64,000 nt of DNA from Prescottella subtropica (GTDB lineage Bacteria; Actinomycetota; Actinomycetes; Mycobacteriales; Mycobacteriaceae). Both the position numbers and the translations under genes were made by a program. The stretch lies in the NCBI RefSeq assembly GCF_005434945.1, contig NZ_SKCH01000021.1, forward strand, positions 1-64,000, written 5' to 3'. The notes under the pieces are model-generated. The model saw only the letters and a list, made by a program, of their open reading frames with translations. It ran no database searches and was not told the origin of the DNA. This document shows positions 58,704-64,000 of this stretch, piece after piece (positions within the stretch are counted from its first letter, which is position 1; every line of letters starts with the position of its first letter).

Positions 58704-59656
58704 ATGATGAATGCCCCGACACCCCTGCACCTACACACCCATCCCGCCCCGCCTGCCCCGGCCGGGACACTGACCGCGGCCGTACGCGCGGTCGACCGTC
58801 TCCGCTCCGACGGAACCTTCCACCATCTGGTCGTGGCCCTGCTCTGCGACGGAGACACCCCGATCCTGCGCCGCTATCTGACCGCTGCTGGTGACACCCG
58901 TATCCGGATCCTCGACGCGTTCGACGAGATCTACCGTCTCGCCGAACAGACCGGCCGGGACGTCCTCGTTTACATCGGCGACCACACCGTTCGCCGCAAC
59001 CTCATCGACGTCGCCGACTCGTTTCCCCACGCGACGTTCGCGACCAACCTCTACGACCGGCTCGGCGCCCGACTCGCGGCCGTCTACGCCCAGTCCACCG
59101 ACGTCATCGACGACTGGGACCGCGACCTCACCGATCACGAACACCGCACCCTCGAACGACTGCGCCGCCAGCACGTCACCGTCTACACCGACGGCTCCGT
59201 GTCCGCGACCCGCCCCGGCGCCGGAATGGGTGCCGCCACCACCAGCGGCAACCTGCACACCCGCTTCGACCCAGACGCCCCCAACGACCCCCTCGTCGCC
59301 GAACTCCTCGCCATCGAACTCGCCGTCCGCGAATACCCGGTGCAGGCGTTGACGATCCGCGCCGACAACCGTGACGCGGTCCGCCTGCTGTCGATGAGCA
59401 GCGACGAACTCTCCCACCGTCGCCGGCGCCGCGACCTACGCACCGACAGCCACATCTCCAGCGTCACCGCCGCATCCGTCGCGCAGCCACGGGCCGCGAC
59501 GTGCACATCGAATGGGTCAAAGGACACGCCGGGAACCGGCACAACGAGGCCGCCGACCGGGCCGCCCGCACCATCCGACGCTCCCACACCTACCGCATCC
59601 CCCACACCGCGGTCACCGGCGTCCTCGACAACATCCGCCACGACATCGCCGCCTGA
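58704..59656 (+). pseudogene. RNase HI-domain protein with an apparent frameshift
   Basis: AAAGGA precedes tandem ATG codons. An N-terminal domain of about 150 residues (HHLVVALLCDGDTPILRRYL, DVLVYIGDHTVRRNL) leads into RNase H: VTVYTDGSVSA (Asp163), VAELLAIELAV (Glu200) and IRADNRDAV (Asp221). The frame then degenerates. The last RNase H motif is found in another frame: VHIEWVKGHAGNRHNEAADR with the fourth catalytic Asp, ending at 59656. The shift lies between about 59430 and 59490. RNase H removes RNA from RNA-DNA hybrids. This copy is probably inactive unless frameshifting occurs. Confidence 0.7.
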
Positions 59657-59794
59657 TCGTCGTTGGCTGACGCACCCCACCGGCTGTCGGTAACGGCAGG
59701 TGTTGACCTGCCGATTGATGGGCGAGTTGGGGAGCAGACAGCCAGAATCTGTGGGGTCGACCTTCTCGTATCAAATGGATTTCGGAAGGACGAC

Positions 59795-60487
59795 ATGATC
59801 ACACGGTGCACTCGTTGCGAGCGGGCAGTCAAACAACTCTTCGACGACGACCGATGCTTCCACTGCACCACACAGTTCGGGCCCGCTCACACCCCACCGG
59901 ATCCCACCCATGGCCAGTTCGATCAGGCCTGGCTGCAAGTACCGCCGACCGTTGTCGGCGGTGAGTCGGGTCAGTCCGACGTGCCGTCCAAGGGATCCAG
60001 CAGGCCGAAGGAATCGGCTGAACTCCAGGCGTTCCGGAAGCTGTTGGTACTTGCACTGGTCATCGCGGGCGCAATCTGGGGGATCGTGTACGTCGTGAAC
60101 CGAGACACCGGCACGTCGTCAACGGCGTCGGTACCGGTGTCCCGGTCGACGACGACGCCGTCACCGACGACAGCCGAAGAGTCGGTGTCGCCGACGCCGG
60201 AGGCAGCAACGTCCACCGGCAGCAGCCGGGGTGGGTTCTCCGAGATGGACGGCGCATTCTTCCAGTCCCTTGACAAGTTCGGGATCTCCTACGCGTCCCC
60301 CTCCGCAGCGATCAGCGCCGCGAAAACGGCGTGCAGCAAAGTCGGATCCGACCCAGTCAACTCCCTGCAAGCGATCGTCGACGTCTTCCAGCAGACAACA
60401 GGGCAATCGCGCACGAACGCCCAGGATTTCGTCGGACTGGCAGTGCTCGCGTACTGCCCCCAGTACAACGACTACGTCACCTTCTAG
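59795..60487 (+). CDS. Zinc-ribbon membrane protein with a DUF732-type domain
   Basis: 230 residues; GGAAGGA lies 5-6 bases upstream. CTRCERAVKQLFDDDRCFHC at the N-terminus is a two-CxxC zinc ribbon facing the cytoplasm. One membrane helix (LLVLALVIAGAIWGIVYVV) is followed by a Ser/Thr/Pro linker and an external DUF732-like domain (FFQSLDKFGISYASPSAAIS, AKTACSKVGSD, AYCPQYNDY) with a conserved Cys pair. Common in mycobacteria and rhodococci; function unknown. Confidence 0.75.
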   Translation: MITRCTRCERAVKQLFDDDRCFHCTTQFGPAHTPPDPTHGQFDQAWLQVPPTVVGGESGQSDVPSKGSSRPKESAELQAFRKLLVLALVIAGAIWGIVYVVNRDTGTSSTASVPVSRSTTTPSPTTAEESVSPTPEAATSTGSSRGGFSEMDGAFFQSLDKFGISYASPSAAISAAKTACSKVGSDPVNSLQAIVDVFQQTTGQSRTNAQDFVGLAVLAYCPQYNDYVTF

Positions 60488-60637
60488 CCTGTCAATCCCA
60501 CAGCACCCGCCGACCGGATCCACGCCCAGAAGACAAGCGCCCTCGACGAACCCCGCTGGAAATCTGCAGGCTGACCAAGGCAGCCACGCTGGACCGATAC
60601 GGTCGGCACCGACCACTGTCGAAATAGGAGGCTTCGG

Positions 60638-61216
60638 ATGAGTGTGACCCTGCCGGCGGGAGCGATGCTGTCGTTGACCAAGACTGCTGCCGGCGTCACA
60701 GCGGTGACAGTCGAGATTGGGTGGATCCTGCCCAGCCCCGACGACTACGACGTCGACGCGTTCGCGATCGCCTTGGGCACTGACGGGAAGGCCCCCACAG
60801 ACAGCGACTTCGTCTACTACTCCAACCGCACATCCCCCGACCGCGCGATCACTCTCACCAGTAACGAAGCTGGCGCCAGCGACAACGACCATGTCTTCAC
60901 CATCGACCTCACGGCGGTCTCGGAGCACATCACATCGATCGTGTTCCCCGTATCGATCCACGACGCGCAGTTCCGTCAGCATTCCTTCGACCAGGTTCGC
61001 GACGTATTCATCCGCGTCCTGTCCCAGGACACCGGCACCGAACTCGCCCGCTACGACCTCCCGAACGCGGTAACGCCTGTCTCCAACACCGCCGCGCTAC
61101 TCGGCGACCTGCACCGTCGCGGCACCGACTGGATATTCCGGCCACTCGGGCAAGCCGTCCCCGAAGGCTTCGAAGGCCTCGCGCGGCTCTACGCTCGACG
61201 GGAAGACAACGCCTGA
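60638..61216 (+). CDS. terD: TerD-family protein
   Basis: 192 residues, the usual length. MSVTLPAGAMLSLTKTA, DDYDVDAFAIALGTDGKAPT, DFVYYSNRTSPDRAIT and the GASDNDHVFTIDL segment with acidic calcium-binding positions are diagnostic of TerD. The family binds calcium and takes part in tellurite and stress resistance. AGGAGG is 7 bases before the ATG. No other ter gene is nearby, so this is a solitary copy. Confidence 0.92.
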   Translation: MSVTLPAGAMLSLTKTAAGVTAVTVEIGWILPSPDDYDVDAFAIALGTDGKAPTDSDFVYYSNRTSPDRAITLTSNEAGASDNDHVFTIDLTAVSEHITSIVFPVSIHDAQFRQHSFDQVRDVFIRVLSQDTGTELARYDLPNAVTPVSNTAALLGDLHRRGTDWIFRPLGQAVPEGFEGLARLYARREDNA

Positions 61217-61290
61217 CCTCGTCGCCACCAACTCCTGCTGGCAGCGGGCCCGAGGAACCGCGGGGCGGAGGAACCACCGACCGAGCCCGT

Positions 61291-62319
61291 TCAGCCGCGT
61301 GGTGTCGCCTGTTCGAGGATCCGGTACACCGGATTACGGCCGGCGGCGGTGCGGGTGTCCTTACCGGCACCCTGGGTGTACCGCTGGGTGGTAGTCATCG
61401 ATTCGTGCCCGAGGAGCCGCATCAACGTGTAGATGTTCACGTTCGCGTCCGCCAACGAGGTCGCGAACGTGTGCCGCAACTGGTGCACGAGAGCGCCTTT
61501 CGCACGCTGCCCGTTGACTCCGGCGCGCCGGTAGGCGCGTTCGACGCGGTACTGGATCGTCGGGCCGGTGATCCGGTCCCCGTCGGCGCCGACGAACAAC
61601 GGATCCCGCGCGCGTAGCCGCTGCCACGGCGAATCGGTGGGGGAGAAGCGCACCTTCCCGGCCCCGGGGAACCGGTCGAGCCGTGACTGCAGATACGCGG
61701 TCAGCACCTCCACCAGGGCGGGTTCGGCGGTCAGGACACGCTGCTTGTTGCCCTTGCCGTGCACCGTGATCGCCTTCACCGCACCGGTGGTGTCGGTGTC
61801 CCGCAGATCCCCGAGGTTCATCACCACCAACTCGGAGAGCCGGCAACCGGTGAGCAGCGCGGTCAGCACGATCGCCAGATCCCGCTGCTGCCATGCCCGC
61901 CGGTTCCCGTCGTCCGGTGTGGCCAGGGCCGCGAACAGTCGTTCCACCGACTCGGTGTCGAATGCTTTCGGGACCGTCTTGGGGATCTTCGGCCGCAGCA
62001 CCGCCGACATCGGGTTCGCCACGACCATATCGACACTGAACAGGTAGTCGCACAGCGTGTTCCACGACGACCAGCACCGCCGGATCGACGCCGCCGAATG
62101 CGACCGCGCGTAGGCCGCGAACGCCGCCCGCATCCGCTCCTTGTCCACGACCGCACACGTCAACTGGTCGACGCCGGTACCGGCCGCCGCAGCGAGCAGC
62201 GTGGTGATCGCCTCGAAGTCCTGCCGGTACGCCTTCACCGTCGCCGGCGACGGCTTACTCGTACTCCGGTAGACCAGAAACTCCCCGAACCGGGTCACGA
62301 GGTCAGCAGGTGCGGTCAT
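61291..62319 (-). CDS. XerC/D-like tyrosine recombinase
   Basis: 342 residues from ATG 62319; the frame stays open to GTG 62442, so a longer form is possible. The core-binding domain spans about residues 8-100 (LVTRFGEFLVYRSTSKPSPA). The catalytic domain has Arg160 in TGCRLSEL, Lys189 in HGKGNKQR, HQLR (279-282), GHES (His305) and Tyr314 in QRYTQG. All catalytic residues are present. It could integrate the element, resolve multimers or shuffle cassettes. Convergent with terD. Confidence 0.92.
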   Translation of the reverse strand: MTAPADLVTRFGEFLVYRSTSKPSPATVKAYRQDFEAITTLLAAAAGTGVDQLTCAVVDKERMRAAFAAYARSHSAASIRRCWSSWNTLCDYLFSVDMVVANPMSAVLRPKIPKTVPKAFDTESVERLFAALATPDDGNRRAWQQRDLAIVLTALLTGCRLSELVVMNLGDLRDTDTTGAVKAITVHGKGNKQRVLTAEPALVEVLTAYLQSRLDRFPGAGKVRFSPTDSPWQRLRARDPLFVGADGDRITGPTIQYRVERAYRRAGVNGQRAKGALVHQLRHTFATSLADANVNIYTLMRLLGHESMTTTQRYTQGAGKDTRTAAGRNPVYRILEQATPRG

Positions 62320-62531
62320 AGAAACGATTCTGCCGTAGTCCCTCCCCTGCTCCATGGTCTGGAAGGACCGCGCCAGGTGTTCGCCGGCGGGGGAGTGCCG
62401 CAGGCGGCGGGCCCGTTCGTGGGGTGTCGTCCGTGCCGACACAGCGTCGTCGGAAACATTCCGTGTGCGGGCTGCATCTGACTGTGTAGTTGTGGTGGGG
62501 ACGGTCCTGCCGCGTAGGGGAGGAGATCGTG

Positions 62532-62806
62532 ATGAGCAGCCCGGACGCGCCCTGGCAGACCCCGGCCGTCACCGGGATCTGCGCCCACAACCCGGGCGGT
62601 GGCCGGCCACCGCCCGCGCGTATGTGAGTATCGGCCGCCGCCGCATCACCGACCCCGACCGGGTCGAGGAGTTGGGCCGCGCCCCGGCCGACCTGATCGA
62701 CACCATCACCGACCGGGGCCCGCTGATACGAGCGCGAAGCGGATACCGCGAGGCTGGCGACAGCGGATTCCGACACCGCCGGGGCGCGACACAGTCGACT
62801 CGATGA
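62532..62806 (+). pseudogene. Possible small gene broken by a frameshift
   Basis: A strong ribosome site (GGAGGAG) precedes ATG 62532. The frame reads MSSPDAPWQTPAVTGICAHN, then stops at 62627. An overlapping frame continues as ARAYVSIGRRRITDPDRVEE, LGRAPADLIDTITDRG to 62806. A one-base change near 62605-62620 would join them into about 91 residues. No family recognised, so this could be chance. Confidence 0.35.
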
Positions 62807-63027
62807 CGATCGAACTGGAACGACGATCGAGCTGGAACGTGCGTGTCATCTCGATCCGCGCCGCCCGGCCTGCGCCAGCACACCGTGAACCGTGCAGCAG
62901 CCCCATTAGAGGCCCTCGCAGTTTGGAACGTTCACTACACCTGCCATCGGCCCCACACTGCTGCCGGGAACCGGCCGCCAGCGACCCGGCTCAAAACCTG
63001 CGTCACCAACGTCACCGCCTCACACAG

Positions 63028-64000
63028 CTAGGGGGTGCAGTTCAAAAGTTGTGTGAGACGATCTGGTGCGGTTCCTGTCTTAACGACCTCGCCGTCTTGC
63101 CAGGTGTAGGTGAACTTCGCTCGGCCTGACGAAGCGGCGTTGCTTTCACCTGCTTCCGGGTAGCGGTAGACCACAGAGACGGCGTCACTCCCATCGGACT
63201 GAACGGTCTCGATCGGAGCGAAGCACGACGAGGCGGGACCAACGAAGACGCCGTCGCGGAACAGCAGCACCGCCACCGGACTGGAATTAGTGGGCATGTC
63301 GGTGGTGATCGTGAAGTAATCCAGGCGCTTGCATGTCCTGAGCTCTTCAGAGCCGACAGTATCTGTCTGCCACGACCCTACGGGAGGTTCGGGGAGCGAG
63401 GCGATTGCAGCTTCTACGACGGTCGACATGTCTGCACTGTCATCGCAGCCCTGCGTCGAGGGCGTCAGCGGCGCGTTGCTCCCCAGTAGCGACTCGACGC
63501 GGACGTCGTCGCATTTGAAATGTGTTTGTCCGACGGACATGTCAGTGATTGCTGCGGGGTCAACCGTGCGGGCCTGGCCGGCGACGATCCACTCGCTGGC
63601 TTCACCTATCTTCGGGCCGTCGAGTCGCGAGGTGAAGTCGATTTCCCGGCCGAGCTGCGGTGTGGGCATCTCCGTGCTTCCGAGAGTGAGCCCGCCATCG
63701 CGGCACATGGCGCGGGCCAAAATCCGATCGCCGGGGAACGTCCAGAACCCCATCCCCAGTGTGATGTTGAGGGTGTCGCCGGGCGGGGATACAAGACGCA
63801 GTTCGTCATCCCGGAGAGCGAAGACCTGAAACACCGAGGTCGCGCCTCGTGTGCCGACAGGAACAACGATTTCGGCGCCTGGTCGACCGTCGAGATCGTA
63901 GAAGGCGATCGTGTTGGCCAACTCGGAAGGTTCGGCAGGGGCGATCAGTATTTCTGGGTCGATGTCCACGACGGCTGTCCGTCTCTGGTCGTCATCGGTG
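63028..64000 (-). CDS. LppP/LprE-like or FG-GAP-like protein, 5' end outside the window
   Basis: At least 313 residues; the frame is open to the right edge, so the start probably lies outside the window. The first part (IAFYDLDGRPGAEIVVPVGT, SVFQVFALRDDELRLVSPPG) resembles an FG-GAP/VCBS-type strand pair. The C-terminal half has Cys residues (RTCKRLDYFTI, SSCFAPIETV, LLNCTP) and the layout of LppP/LprE lipoproteins of mycobacteria. A signal sequence would be expected beyond 64000. Likely extracytoplasmic. Confidence 0.6.
   Translation of the reverse strand, partial: TDDDQRRTAVVDIDPEILIAPAEPSELANTIAFYDLDGRPGAEIVVPVGTRGATSVFQVFALRDDELRLVSPPGDTLNITLGMGFWTFPGDRILARAMCRDGGLTLGSTEMPTPQLGREIDFTSRLDGPKIGEASEWIVAGQARTVDPAAITDMSVGQTHFKCDDVRVESLLGSNAPLTPSTQGCDDSADMSTVVEAAIASLPEPPVGSWQTDTVGSEELRTCKRLDYFTITTDMPTNSSPVAVLLFRDGVFVGPASSCFAPIETVQSDGSDAVSVVYRYPEAGESNAASSGRAKFTYTWQDGEVVKTGTAPDRLTQLLNCTP

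Noticed and set aside
1-64000. tRNA, rRNA and insertion sequences
   Set aside because: I found no cloverleaf, rRNA-like sequence or DDE transposase in reading both strands by eye; a dedicated scan (tRNAscan, ISfinder) could still find a degraded one.

Overview
The window is GC-rich actinobacterial DNA. It has GTG and occasional TTG starts, AGGAGG-like ribosome sites, mycobacterial-type lipoproteins and the DUF732, DUF2786 and DUF3846 families. It looks like part of a conjugative plasmid or integrative element of a mycolic-acid genus such as Rhodococcus, Gordonia or Nocardia; the genus is inferred from protein style only. Evidence for a mobile replicon is a primase-polymerase-like protein (28.5-30.5 kb), a replication-relaxation-like protein (23.8 kb), a type IV secretion (conjugation) operon (31.5-49.5 kb) and three tyrosine-recombinase-related genes. 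I found no rRNA, tRNA, CRISPR array or recognisable insertion sequence.

Left accessory region, 0-11.2 kb: a tyrosine recombinase, two small paralogous minus-strand genes in duplicated surroundings, a recombinase-like protein that seems to lack catalytic residues, a lipoprotein, then three toxin-antitoxin modules side by side (HicAB, RES with its antitoxin, YefM-YoeB). Two copies of a 49-bp repeat precede the second and third modules; the repeat holds an inverted repeat with a compensatory base change. A PD-(D/E)XK-nuclease-like gene follows two genes of unknown function.

Minus-strand array, 11.3-21.2 kb: about a dozen short genes, nearly all on the minus strand, many separated by strong hairpins. 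The 9-bp box GTGCGGCAC, or a one-mismatch form, lies 61-71 bp upstream of the start codon of six of these genes, and a related copy precedes each small paralog at 2-3 kb. Four genes of the array are disrupted (three apparent frameshifts and one in-frame TGA). Five copies of a GGACAG/CTCCCCC-N-GGGGGAG palindromic element are scattered from 0.6 to 21.8 kb and are not seen elsewhere.

Replication region, 21.3-31.3 kb: about 2.5 kb without a convincing gene, with a switch from C-rich to G-rich plus strand near 22.3 kb, then three TGACAGCAT repeats before the replication-relaxation gene. Next come a two-helix membrane protein, an SHOCT protein, the primase-polymerase gene and a possible ribbon-helix-helix protein.

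Conjugation operon, 31.5-49.5 kb, all plus strand and tightly packed: a VirD4-like coupling ATPase, a VirB8/TcpC-like protein, a small VirB2-like two-helix protein, a VirB3/TcpE-like protein, a VirB4-like ATPase, a VirB6-like membrane protein, two lipoproteins, a three-enzyme cell-wall hydrolase (M23, lytic transglycosylase, NlpC/P60) and a NERD-domain membrane protein. It ends at a 20-bp-arm hairpin. No relaxase is visible, so it may lie outside the window.

Right region, 49.8-64 kb: a minus-strand block (a membrane protein resembling the one at 25.7 kb, small proteins, a lipoprotein, a DEAD/SNF2-type helicase with an Ala/Pro-rich partner), then plus-strand genes (putative DNA-binding protein, NYN-domain protein, frameshifted RNase H, zinc-ribbon/DUF732 protein, TerD). 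It closes with an XerC/D-like recombinase and a lipoprotein-like gene cut by the window edge.
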